Assembly: GCA_964397015.1 (NCBI GenBank) | Contig: CAYNHL010000120.1 | Location: 1-11,291 of the forward strand | Direction of reading: 5' to 3' | DNA length: 11,291 nucleotides | Source of the DNA: MADRE2 sp964397015 | GTDB taxonomy: Bacteria; Desulfobacterota; Desulfobacteria; Desulfobacterales; Desulfobacteraceae | Shown: positions 1 through 7,912 of the stretch, in pieces | Numbering within the stretch: position 1 is the first letter of the stretch | How the letters are laid out: every line of letters starts with the position of its first letter | Notes under the pieces: generated by a model | Seen by the model: only the letters and a program-made list of their open reading frames with translations | Database searches by the model: none | Told to the model about the DNA's origin: nothing | Position numbers and translations under genes: made by a program

Positions 1-294
1 GTTGTCATCCGTGGGCGGTGTCTGCCGCAGCAGGCTTTCCATGTAAAGCATGGATATGCGGTATGCGCTGGATTCATCCGGTACCAGCCGGGTATCTTCC
101 GGATTCAGCACCTCGATATCTGTATCAATGGAATCGAGAAATATGGCTTCTTTGTCTTTGACAAGCTCGGACAATCCAATTACAGTAAAGGCATTATCGC
201 CGTTGGACGTTTTTTGCACCTTGCGTACCAGCCATTCCGCATCCCGCACCACAATCCGGGCCCCCGGGGCAATCACTTTATCAGAAACAGTCAT
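1..294 (-). CDS. N-terminus of a SNF2/HepA-like helicase (partial, runs off left edge)
   Basis: The frame is open from an ATG at 294 to base 1, giving 98 codons with no stop. The protein begins MTVSDKVIAPGARIVVRDAE and continues with a WLVRKVQKTS segment, an ELVKDKEAIFLDSI segment, and ends SLLRQTPPTDDN. From memory this PGxRIVVRDxEWLVR...SELV.DKEAIFL...LLRQTPPTDD pattern is the start of a family of large SNF2/HepA-type ATP-dependent helicases often found in phage-defence and restriction islands; DISARM DrmD is one possibility. No helicase motifs (Walker A, DEAH) fall inside the window, so the class rests on the N-terminus alone. The ATG at 294 has a weak GGAAA ribosome site 6 nt upstream. 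The frame stays open upstream to a stop at 361-363, so a longer start (TTG at 336) is possible. It is separated from pbpC by 295 bp and has its own promoter, so it is probably a separate transcription unit. Confidence 0.65.
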   Translation of the reverse strand, partial: MTVSDKVIAPGARIVVRDAEWLVRKVQKTSNGDNAFTVIGLSELVKDKEAIFLDSIDTDIEVLNPEDTRLVPDESSAYRISMLYMESLLRQTPPTDDN

Positions 295-349
295 TTTTGT
301 TTTCCGGCTTTGGGATGAATATGAATGTTGTTTCAAAAAAAAATGGCAT
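281..349 (-). other. Small upstream ORF with T9 tract overlapping the helicase start
   Basis: An ATG at 349 has a good Shine-Dalgarno (AAGG, 5 nt spacing) and reads 22 codons (MPFFFETTFIFIPKPENKND, then CF) to a TGA at 281-283. It overlaps the helicase ATG (294) by 14 nt in another frame. Its third to fifth codons are a run of nine T (plus-strand A run at 335-343). With eight T this ATG would be in frame with the helicase and add 18 residues with no stop. It could therefore be a leader peptide that couples translation, a slippage switch, or the true helicase start hidden by an indel or sequencing error. The ORF and the frame relation are read directly from the sequence. The function is inference. 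Confidence 0.4.
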
Positions 350-589
350 TTGAACCTTGATCAGTAGAAATACTTTTTGTACCCAAACAGATTGCAGATG
401 ATAAATAATGAACTACAGCCTGTATTTGAATAGGATAGGATCCTGCAAATTGTCAACTCAAATAAAAAATATTTCATTATGATGATTCCTGTGTTTCAAG
501 TCGGCGTGGTCATTTTCATGCTGTTTTGATAATTTTATCTATCAGGCTCTGATCCAGTATATGTCGAAGTATTTTTTTGATAAACATCA
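295..589. other. AT-rich intergenic region between pbpC and the helicase gene
   Basis: These 295 bp hold the helicase promoter (427-456), its long leader and the small upstream ORF. Downstream of the pbpC stop I see only a weak dyad at 541-553 (ATCAG, 3-nt loop, CTGAT) without a following T run on the minus strand. I therefore cannot point to an intrinsic terminator for pbpC. No RNA gene was recognised here. The region is clearly more AT-rich than the flanking genes. Confidence 0.6.
427..456 (-). promoter_or_regulatory. Sigma70-type promoter for the helicase gene
   Basis: Reading leftward, a perfect -35 TTGACA (456-451) is followed by an 18-bp spacer and a -10 TATTCA (432-427; four of six consensus bases). 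The 24 bp upstream of the -35 are strongly AT-rich, as in an UP element. The spacer contains an 8-bp palindrome AGGATCCT (437-444) that could be an operator or chance. Transcription would start near 420 and leave a leader of about 125 nt before the ATG at 294. Confidence 0.6.
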
Positions 590-2899
590 TCAGTCAATGA
601 TATCAAAATAAATGCAGTCAGTGCTGCCGGAAGCGTCCAGGACAGCCAGCTGGTATCGTCCCGGGTTTTGAACGGCAAATGTTCCGGACTGGCCGTGAGC
701 GAGTCCGGCAATGGGAACCCGGTTCAAAAACCAGTGGCGCTTTCCCTCTCCTCCGGTGGCCGCAAGGGGAATCTTGAGGGGGCCGGCCGGACCCGGGGGC
801 CGGGTTAGCACGCTGCCGTCACTGATACCGGTTATGGACAGTTCATGGCCTGCAACAGGAGCAAGATTAGGACATTTTTCCGATGCTTTGGGTATGAGGC
901 CGGACCGCCGCCATTGGGGAGGCAGCCAGGGATCGAGAGCAGCCGGGAAAAGGGCGATTTTTTGTCTTTTGATCCCGCCGCATACAGGCGTTGCCCGCCG
1001 GCCGGCTTCATCCACCCAGATTGTCTTGAACAGGGATGTGTCACCGGAGAGGCCTCCTGTCATGGTCACAGGCACCTGTCGGTCAAGTATCCAGGCATCG
1101 TGCCGGACAAGGCATGATCCGGGAAACCGTGATTCTTCGTAACCCAGGGGCCAGCATATTGCCTCCCGGGTCACTGAATCAGGGGGAGGAGGCCGGGTGG
1201 AACCGGACCGGGGCAGGGCGGCCAGGATGCGCTGGAGCAGGGGTATTGCTGTTATGGTCCCGTACTGGCCCGGGCTCGGAGATCCGTCCGGCCGCCCAAC
1301 CCATATCCCGGCCACGTAATCTCCCATGATACCTATTGCCCATGCATCCCTGAACCCGTAACTGGTACCGGTTTTCCATGCTACCGGGACCCGGGTTGAA
1401 AGGCGGCTTATGCCCTCGTATCCCGGCAGCGGCCGGGTAAGGATTTCATGGATGATCCAGGCCGCGCCGGGAGACATTACATAGCGTTCCTGTATCATTT
1501 CACCGGGCGTGAACCTTGGTTTTGCACTCAGACCCTGTCTTGCCAGGGCCGTGTAAAGAGTGACAAGGGATTCAAGGTCCGTGCCCATACCTCCTAAGAT
1601 TATGCTCAGGTTGGGCTGACCGTTGAGTTCAAGCCTTGCCATCCCGTGTCTCAGCCGGTCGAAAAACGGTCTTGGGCCGTAGGCTTCAAGAACCTGGACC
1701 GCAGGAACGTTCAAAGACATCTGCAAAGCTGCGGCCGCGCTGACAGGTCCCGTGAATCCTGATGAAAAATTGCCGGGATCATAATCTTTTTTATACCTGG
1801 GTGTATCGGACAACAGCGAGTGGGAGTGGATCAATCCCCGGTCCATGGCCAGGCCGTAGACAAAAGGTTTCAGTGTCGATCCGGGGGACCTGGCAGCCCG
1901 GATCATGTCTACGTGTCCATACCGCCGGTCGTCGAAAAAATCGGCTGACCCGATATAGACCGGGACTTCAAGGGTTTTGTGATTGACTGCCAGGACAGCT
2001 GCGGACTGCTCTTTGGGAAGATTTTGTGTATAGCCGGCCACGATATCCCTGCAGTGGAGCTGAAGATCATAATCGATACAGGTTGAAATCAGCTCTTTTC
2101 CCGGATTTTCTGAATGCAGCAGCCTGGCCAGCAGGGGAGCGATGACCGGCGTCCCGGCCCGGAAGGATACCACGGGTTCCATTTTTGCCTCCCTGACAGT
2201 ATCTTCCGGCCAGACCCCGAAGGCCAATAGCCGATCGAGCACCTTGTCCCTTGCAGCCTTTGCCCTTTTTGGGTGGCGGTCCGGCCGGAAGCGGCTCGGG
2301 GCCTGGGGCAGGACCGCAAGCAGGGCGGCTTCGGCATGGGAAACCTCTGCCGAGGATTTACCAAGCCACGTGAAGGCGGCTGCCTGGACACCCTCTATGT
2401 TGGAGCCAAAGGGAGCATGGTTCAGGTAAAAAGAGAGGATCTGGTCTTTTGAATAATGCCATTCAAGCTGCAGCGCCCTGAATATCTGCCATATTTTTCC
2501 GCCGATGGTGCGCGGGCAGGGGTCGATGAGGCGGGCTGCCTGCATGGTCAGGGTGGATCCCCCGGAAACTGTCCGCCCGGCTTTCAGGTTCTGGTACCAG
2601 GCCCTTGCCAGTGAGACCGGGTTTACGCCCGGGTGAGTGTAAAACCAGCGGTCTTCATAGGTTATCAATGCCTGTAGATATAATTCAGACACCTCGGATG
2701 TGTTTACAGGATATCGCCAGATGCCGTTCTGGGCGGCAAATGCCCTAAGGGGGGTCCTGTCCCGGGCCGTTACCACGCATGCCGCGTCAGGGGTGATTGA
2801 AGGCAGGGGCATCATGCGGTCCAGCAGCAGGAGCGCAGCAAGGGCGGTGATTCCTGCCAACACCAGCACAAGAACTGTTTTCCCTGCATAACCGGCCAT
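590..2899 (-). CDS. pbpC: Penicillin-binding protein 1C (bifunctional transglycosylase/transpeptidase-like)
   Basis: This 769-residue protein has an N-terminal membrane anchor (about 7-26) and then a family 51 glycosyltransferase domain. That domain shows the catalytic glutamate motif EDRWFYTHPG (E82), GGSTLTMQ (113-120) and the RALQLEWHYSKDQILSFYLN segment (141-160). It polymerises lipid II glycan chains in the periplasm. The penicillin-binding transpeptidase domain has all three active-site motifs: SxxK as S341-T-L-K344, SxN as S395-L-N397, and KTGTS (509-513). Residues about 680-765 match the PBP1C C-terminal beta domain (BiPBP_C type). Length is typical for E. coli PBP1C (about 770 residues). 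The ATG at 2899 is preceded by AAGGGA at 5 nt spacing. It lies 14 bp downstream of the alpha-2-macroglobulin gene, as in many proteobacteria, so the two are surely co-transcribed. PBP1C is thought to repair peptidoglycan when the envelope is breached. All key residues are present. Confidence 0.96.
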   Translation of the reverse strand: MAGYAGKTVLVLVLAGITALAALLLLDRMMPLPSITPDAACVVTARDRTPLRAFAAQNGIWRYPVNTSEVSELYLQALITYEDRWFYTHPGVNPVSLARAWYQNLKAGRTVSGGSTLTMQAARLIDPCPRTIGGKIWQIFRALQLEWHYSKDQILSFYLNHAPFGSNIEGVQAAAFTWLGKSSAEVSHAEAALLAVLPQAPSRFRPDRHPKRAKAARDKVLDRLLAFGVWPEDTVREAKMEPVVSFRAGTPVIAPLLARLLHSENPGKELISTCIDYDLQLHCRDIVAGYTQNLPKEQSAAVLAVNHKTLEVPVYIGSADFFDDRRYGHVDMIRAARSPGSTLKPFVYGLAMDRGLIHSHSLLSDTPRYKKDYDPGNFSSGFTGPVSAAAALQMSLNVPAVQVLEAYGPRPFFDRLRHGMARLELNGQPNLSIILGGMGTDLESLVTLYTALARQGLSAKPRFTPGEMIQERYVMSPGAAWIIHEILTRPLPGYEGISRLSTRVPVAWKTGTSYGFRDAWAIGIMGDYVAGIWVGRPDGSPSPGQYGTITAIPLLQRILAALPRSGSTRPPPPDSVTREAICWPLGYEESRFPGSCLVRHDAWILDRQVPVTMTGGLSGDTSLFKTIWVDEAGRRATPVCGGIKRQKIALFPAALDPWLPPQWRRSGLIPKASEKCPNLAPVAGHELSITGISDGSVLTRPPGPAGPLKIPLAATGGEGKRHWFLNRVPIAGLAHGQSGTFAVQNPGRYQLAVLDASGSTDCIYFDIID

Positions 2900-2904
2900 G
2901 CGGG

Positions 2905-2910
2905 TCCCTT
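2905..2910 (-). promoter_or_regulatory. Ribosome binding site of pbpC
   Basis: AAGGGA on the minus strand lies 5 nt before the ATG at 2899. It falls in the 14-bp gap after the TAG stop (2914-2916) of the macroglobulin gene and supports the chosen pbpC start and the operon. Confidence 0.7.
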
Positions 2911-2913
2911 GAA

Positions 2914-5900
2914 CTAGGGATTTGAAATTTCGATCCTGGAAACCGATTCTCCCACTCCCCTGATATCGGGCGTGTACATGTCTTCCACCAGAGCAGGCGG
3001 CACAAGATACTTTCCCGGAGTTATGGCCCGAGCTGCATAAAACAGCCTGGCCGCCTGGTTCGCCCTGAGGAAGACCGCGGCCGCAAAGCGGTCATCCCTG
3101 TATTCCGTGTGGCGGATTTCAAGCTGGCCGTGCCACTGCTCAACGGTTTTGGAATCCACCTTGATTTTATCAACCAGGGTGCTGTCAGTCAGTCCGGGGT
3201 CTTCAAGAGACAGGCCGGCCGGCAAAAGGTCTACAACCAGGCCGTTTGCAAGATTTTTCTCCGCCTTTATCAAAAGTTCAACCAGGATAAGGTCGCCTGA
3301 TACAAGCTGTTCAACAGTAATCTTTTGTCCCTGCATATCCAGGTATCGTCTCTGTATTTTGACGCCCATGGACAAAGGTGATGGACAGATTTTTGGATAG
3401 GCCGTCAGGGTTATATCTGCAAAAATATCCTCGAGACCGGTATTGGTGATATCAAAGCCGCCCGTCACTTCATCTGCCGGGCTTACAAAGCTGAAAAGCC
3501 TGTCCTGTTCAACAGACACGGTTTCAGTTCCGCTGGTGATGTCGGCTTCCCATTTTTTGCCACTGGCCTTCAAGAATATGCTGCCGGCCATGACCAGGGC
3601 GTTTTTTTCCTGGGTGCTCAGGAACTCCCGCTGCTCCAGGGCCTGCTGCAAAGTTGTCAGGAACTGGTTTCTGGATGTAAAATCAGGATAAAACCTGGAT
3701 GCCAGGTAGTAGGAAAAGGCGGCATCCCTTGCAGGACTTCCGTAATCTGCAAAATAACTGTTATCATCTCTTGTGCTGGTTAAGGCTTTTTCCAGGGCTT
3801 TTTCAGCAAGGGACCGGTCGCCTGCCAGGTAAAGCGCTATGCCGATCTGTGTAAAAGCCAGGGGACTTTTAATGTCCGGCAGGATGGCGTGGTAAACTGA
3901 ACGGACGTCGCCCAGGGTAATTCCCTGGACCCGTGCCAGTACCATTGCGGCATAGGCCCTTGCCGCCGCGCTGTGATAATTCTGGTTGACGGCGGCATGG
4001 GCTCGAATACTGTCCAGACGCCGGATGTATGTCTTCAGGCGGTCCAGTGCCTTTACCAGGGCCGATTCCGGAACCGGGAACCCGCTTTGTCCGGCATTGA
4101 TCAAAAAGTCAGTCACATAAGCCGTGAGCCAGAAGTTTTCCGGGCCCTGGGCATCCCAGAGGCCGAATCCACCGCTCGCTTTCTGTTTTTCCATGATGCG
4201 CTGGATCCCCTCCGTGATCTTTTGTCCGCGTTTTTCGTCTGTCCGGGCTTTTACACCCATTCGGCCTAGGTCTGTCCCGCTTAAAAGGACGTGGGGATAG
4301 ATGCCGCTGGTAACCTGCTCTAGACAGCCGTAGGGGTAGGCGAAAAGCTTGTGGATATGGGCCGGGAGGTTTATGGGCGGGGTGGTGTCCAAAGATGTCC
4401 ATACCTGGATGGTATCAGGGATGAAATCGTTGAAATCGTCAGGTTCCATGGAAAATGTCCGGCCCGGGACAATCTTTTGCAAAAAGTGGCGGGTAATGCC
4501 GGGAAAGGCCGGGCGGGTATCGAGGAACCATTTTCGGGTAATGGTCTTCAGGGTGCCGTCAACCATGACGTTTTCCAACCGGCATGTGATGGTGGACCTC
4601 CCGGTTTTCTGCAGGGTTTCGACAGGGAATGAAAACTGCTGTTTTTCATTGTCGCCAAGAGTTATTGAATGTTTCGGGTTCCCAGTCATCCGCACTGGAT
4701 CTGATGTGTTCATGGACAGGGCCATGGCTTGAGTCTCTCCGCTCTGGTTGTGAATGTCCAGGACAAGAAGGCTTTGATCGCCCATGGCAAGGAACCTGGG
4801 CATGGCAAGCTGTGTTACCACGGGAGAAGCGACGGTCATTTCCGCGTCGTCGTCCCCGAATTTATCCCCTGTAAAGGCCATGGCCATCAACCTGAGAGTA
4901 CCGTTGAATTCGGGTATATCAAGTTTGAAGATTGCCGTTCCCCGGTCATCGGTTTCAATCGCTTTTTTATGCAGTGCCACTATCTGTACATCAGTGACCG
5001 GCCGGCCGCCGCCCCGTGAAAGGACGGGTGCATCTCCGCCGAAACGCTGCGAGGCCCAGGTGCCGTCAGTGGTTTCGATCAATTTCTGGTAAAGGTCGTG
5101 CAGCTCTATGCCGTAACGCCGGGGCCGGAAAAAATAGTCAAAGGCTGAAGGGGTTTTAAATCCTGTCAGGTTCAGAATGCCGACATCTACGGCGGCCAGG
5201 GTTACAAAGGCCTGTTCCGGGGCTTGACCGCCGGATGTTTCAACAGTTACCGGGATCTCGACAGTCCGGCCTGGGATGATTTTTCCAGGCGCTTCGACTT
5301 TGACAGAAAGCTTTTGTGATGTCCGGTCGAGCGGCAGGTGGGCAATTCCCACGGAGCGCCGGGGCAGATGACCGGTCCTGCTTTCCCCGGGGCGCAGGAT
5401 GAGTGCCGAAACATAAAGATCATGGCGCTGCCAGCCGGGATCGATGGGTATGGTATAGGTTTTTCCTTCAGGCGGAATGGTCACGGGCAGGGTGAAAAGA
5501 GGGACGTCGGATTCGACAAAAAGGTAGCCGGTGCCGCCTTCAGGTGATTTCAAGGTCACTTTTGCGTTCTGGCCCGGATGGTAGGCGGGTTTATCCAGGA
5601 TTATATCCACCCGGTCCGGCCTGTTGCCTCCTTTTTCATCTTCCGGTCCGCCGTGGTAGCGCCACCCGGCCTGGATGGCAATGCTCGATATCAATCCTGT
5701 GGCCGGGTTTTTGATTTCAAGGCGGTAGCCTCCCCATTGAACGGGAACACGGACGGTGGCGGTACCGTCTTTTGGAATTGAAAGCGAAAAATGGTCGACT
5801 GGATAAAACTGGCTGGTATGCCGCCATTGCCAGGCTTCGTGGGTATATTCCCAGAAATATTCCCTGTGTTCCTTGATGACGCTGACTTCAAGATCGTCCA

Positions 5901-7743
5901 GCCCGATACGCCGGCCTTGAGAATCAATGGCCGTGACTTCGAATTCCGCCACGCTGTCCGGCTCGATGTCATCGTCGCCTGACACAAGCCTGATACCGAC
6001 AAGTTGCGGTGCGGGCCACACCTGCCAGGATTTGTTCCTCACCACGGGACGGCCGCCTGATTCATACAGGCTGACATTGGCTGTAACCCATACCGGGGAC
6101 TTTACAGATTCCCACCGGCTGGGAATATGAAACTTTCCCCTCCCTTCGGGATCAAGGTGAATGGGGTCGGTCTTGAAAGATGATTCAGGTGCATCTGTTA
6201 CATCCCCGAATTCAAATCCCGGCCATTTATCAGGAAAAAGCTCCCTGGCAGGCCTGATATGGATCATGGCGTCGGCCTTGCTCCCGGATGCCGGGGCACC
6301 GTAGAGAAAATCCCCTTTGACAGGGATGTCAAGATCGTCTTCAGGACTGATTACCGGACCTTGGGGGTCTGATGTTTCAATATCGAGCTTGAGTCTTTCG
6401 GGCAAAAATTCCGCCACCTTGAACTCATAGTCTTTCAGATGGTTCCCGGCCTGGCTGAAACTTATTCTCCAGGTGCCGGTTATGGCGTTGTCCGGAAGTC
6501 CGTATTCATGACTGTAATGGTTCAGGCCGCGGCCCTTGAGGGTGAATTCGTGAATCATGCGACCGTCAGGCCTTATAACCCGGCCTGCAAGGGGGACCAT
6601 GGGGGTCATCCGGCCGTCATGATCCCGGAGCAGACCGTTTATAACGACTGTTTCACCTGGCCTGTACAGATCCCGCGGGCCCCAGGTGAAAAATTCCACC
6701 GGCCGGAATTCAGCCGGGGCGATTTTGAATTCAGACAGGTCCAGGGCCGGTGTATCCATCAGCAGCAGGCTGATATGCAGTCCTTTTCGGGCTGTCATGT
6801 ACTTCAGTTTTTCCAGGGGGCCGTCAATTACCGCAATGCCGGTTTCATCGGTTGTTACATGGCCGATCCTCCGTCCGGAAGATGAATATGCGGTTACAGA
6901 TACACCCTCCATGGGGGCGGCGGTTTCAATACTCTGGATATTTACCTGCAGCCTGTTTTCATATTTTCTGGCATGCAGGCCTATGTCGCTGATGGTGAAC
7001 CAGGTGCTGCTGTGCCTGTATTCATAGTGGCCGGCTCCCTTGAGAACTGCAAAATAGACCCCCGGGGGCTTGAGTTCCTCGATATGGGTGATGCGGATAT
7101 TGACCCTGTTTCTTACATTTTCAGTGATATCCAGGTCCCATCTTCCGGAATAGACAAGGTCGGAATATTTTGAAAGGTCCCTGCTCCAGTAATAGAACAT
7201 GTGGTCGCTGGTGCCTATTTCCTTGAAAAATTCAGACAGAAACTCATCCTTGATCCTGAAAAAATCAATATCAGCAGTTTCGATGTTCAAGGTGTCCACA
7301 GGCAATCCCTTTGTCAAAGCGGAGGGCAGGATGAATCCGCTGGATGCAAAGCTTACCATGGGAACGGTTTCCCGGGTTTTAACCTGAAATTCACGGGCCT
7401 TCTCAAGTTTTTTGTGCCTGTGGTTTTCAAGGAGTCCTGACACCTCGATCCGGTAGGTGGTGCCGGGCTCTATATTGGTGAAATAAAGCACCTGGCGGTC
7501 CCGGGCAAGGATCCATGCTCCATCCGCGGCAGTGTTATGTTTCTCATCCACGATCGTCATCAGGGTGTCAAACGCCTGGGTGCTGTCCAGGGCTTCGGAA
7601 AATGTCACGGCCACTGCATTTTCATTTTCAATGGTCTGCTGGCCGGCAAAAAGTGCCGAAAACCCGGTTTCGCCCCGTACCGGGATGGCCATGCACACAA
7701 GGATAATAGCCAAAAGGCCCCATTTTATCTGTTTTATCATCAT
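2914..7743 (-). CDS. yfhM: Bacterial alpha-2-macroglobulin, thioester type (protease trap)
   Basis: This 1609-residue protein has a Sec signal peptide (K4, K7, hydrophobic 8-22, likely cut near G24). Repeated macroglobulin (MG) beta domains follow. The conserved segments are AVDVGILNL (851-859), a YFF.PRRYG segment (870-878) and PEFNGTLRLMAMAF (944-957). A hydrophilic Gly/Arg-rich stretch at about 888-916 is the likely bait region. The thioester domain has YPYGCLEQ with C1140 and Q1143 intact, followed by the alpha-helical TED to about 1400 and C-terminal MG domains. The family traps proteases: bait cleavage exposes the thioester, which covalently binds the attacker in the periplasm. E. coli YfhM (1653 aa) is a lipoprotein. 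Here C17 is preceded by I-L-V, which does not fit a lipobox, so this one may be soluble. It is the first gene of the operon with pbpC. Tandem ATGs (7743, 7740) both fit the AAGGG site at 7749-7753; the first is used here. Confidence 0.95.
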   Translation of the reverse strand: MMIKQIKWGLLAIILVCMAIPVRGETGFSALFAGQQTIENENAVAVTFSEALDSTQAFDTLMTIVDEKHNTAADGAWILARDRQVLYFTNIEPGTTYRIEVSGLLENHRHKKLEKAREFQVKTRETVPMVSFASSGFILPSALTKGLPVDTLNIETADIDFFRIKDEFLSEFFKEIGTSDHMFYYWSRDLSKYSDLVYSGRWDLDITENVRNRVNIRITHIEELKPPGVYFAVLKGAGHYEYRHSSTWFTISDIGLHARKYENRLQVNIQSIETAAPMEGVSVTAYSSSGRRIGHVTTDETGIAVIDGPLEKLKYMTARKGLHISLLLMDTPALDLSEFKIAPAEFRPVEFFTWGPRDLYRPGETVVINGLLRDHDGRMTPMVPLAGRVIRPDGRMIHEFTLKGRGLNHYSHEYGLPDNAITGTWRISFSQAGNHLKDYEFKVAEFLPERLKLDIETSDPQGPVISPEDDLDIPVKGDFLYGAPASGSKADAMIHIRPARELFPDKWPGFEFGDVTDAPESSFKTDPIHLDPEGRGKFHIPSRWESVKSPVWVTANVSLYESGGRPVVRNKSWQVWPAPQLVGIRLVSGDDDIEPDSVAEFEVTAIDSQGRRIGLDDLEVSVIKEHREYFWEYTHEAWQWRHTSQFYPVDHFSLSIPKDGTATVRVPVQWGGYRLEIKNPATGLISSIAIQAGWRYHGGPEDEKGGNRPDRVDIILDKPAYHPGQNAKVTLKSPEGGTGYLFVESDVPLFTLPVTIPPEGKTYTIPIDPGWQRHDLYVSALILRPGESRTGHLPRRSVGIAHLPLDRTSQKLSVKVEAPGKIIPGRTVEIPVTVETSGGQAPEQAFVTLAAVDVGILNLTGFKTPSAFDYFFRPRRYGIELHDLYQKLIETTDGTWASQRFGGDAPVLSRGGGRPVTDVQIVALHKKAIETDDRGTAIFKLDIPEFNGTLRLMAMAFTGDKFGDDDAEMTVASPVVTQLAMPRFLAMGDQSLLVLDIHNQSGETQAMALSMNTSDPVRMTGNPKHSITLGDNEKQQFSFPVETLQKTGRSTITCRLENVMVDGTLKTITRKWFLDTRPAFPGITRHFLQKIVPGRTFSMEPDDFNDFIPDTIQVWTSLDTTPPINLPAHIHKLFAYPYGCLEQVTSGIYPHVLLSGTDLGRMGVKARTDEKRGQKITEGIQRIMEKQKASGGFGLWDAQGPENFWLTAYVTDFLINAGQSGFPVPESALVKALDRLKTYIRRLDSIRAHAAVNQNYHSAAARAYAAMVLARVQGITLGDVRSVYHAILPDIKSPLAFTQIGIALYLAGDRSLAEKALEKALTSTRDDNSYFADYGSPARDAAFSYYLASRFYPDFTSRNQFLTTLQQALEQREFLSTQEKNALVMAGSIFLKASGKKWEADITSGTETVSVEQDRLFSFVSPADEVTGGFDITNTGLEDIFADITLTAYPKICPSPLSMGVKIQRRYLDMQGQKITVEQLVSGDLILVELLIKAEKNLANGLVVDLLPAGLSLEDPGLTDSTLVDKIKVDSKTVEQWHGQLEIRHTEYRDDRFAAAVFLRANQAARLFYAARAITPGKYLVPPALVEDMYTPDIRGVGESVSRIEISNP

Positions 7744-7793
7744 CCATACCCTTCATTGATTGTTAAAAGAACCGGCAGTGTCAGGATCTGTTG

Positions 7794-7821
7794 ATTCTAC
7801 CAAAACAGGCCGACTTATCAA
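7794..7821 (-). promoter_or_regulatory. Sigma70-type promoter for the macroglobulin-pbpC operon
   Basis: On the minus strand, TTGATA (7821-7816, five of six consensus) is followed by a 16-bp spacer and TAGAAT (7799-7794, five of six consensus). The predicted start is near 7787, giving a leader of about 44 nt with AAGGG 5 nt before the first ATG. No comparably good promoter was found for the plus-strand gene in the same region. Confidence 0.65.
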
Positions 7822-7834
7822 CATAAATTATGTT
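7820..7834. promoter_or_regulatory. 15-bp perfect inverted repeat, candidate operator
   Basis: AACATAA-A-TTATGTT has 7-bp arms around one central base. It overlaps the last two bases of the minus-strand -35 element and is centred about 40 bp upstream of the predicted macroglobulin start site. AT-rich dyads can arise by chance, but the position fits regulator binding. The regulator is unknown. Confidence 0.45.
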
Positions 7835-7842
7835 TTTCGCTG

Positions 7843-7860
7843 GATACAAGTGCTTGTATC
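7843..7860. promoter_or_regulatory. 18-bp inverted repeat, candidate operator in divergent region
   Basis: GATACAAG-TG-CTTGTATC has perfect 8-bp arms with a 2-bp centre. It is centred about 64 bp upstream of the predicted macroglobulin start and about 61 bp before the ATG of the divergent haem protein gene. It sits between divergent genes and has no T run after it, so it is a better operator than terminator. The sequence does not match the CRP, FNR or Fur consensus as I know them. Confidence 0.55.
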
Positions 7861-7912
7861 TGTCCTCTGACTGTGGTAGGAAAAAAAATACCTTAATTTT
7901 CCGGATGGTATA

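Noticed and set aside
1..294. Assigning the helicase firmly to DISARM DrmD
   Set aside because: Only the N-terminus is visible, similar starts occur in other SNF2 helicases, and none of the other DISARM genes is in the window.
541..553. Dyad ATCAG-GCT-CTGAT downstream of pbpC as an intrinsic terminator
   Set aside because: The stem is only 5 bp and AT-rich, and it is not followed by a T run on the minus strand.
4349..4732. Plus-strand open frames inside the macroglobulin gene, and similar ones inside pbpC (for example 711-1142)
   Set aside because: They lie opposite strongly supported coding sequence, have no recognisable protein features, and are antisense shadows.
7854..7882. TTGTAT-17 bp-TAGGAA as a plus-strand promoter for the haem protein gene
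   Set aside because: The -10 matches only three of six consensus bases and the -35 overlaps the 18-bp dyad; too weak to list as a feature.
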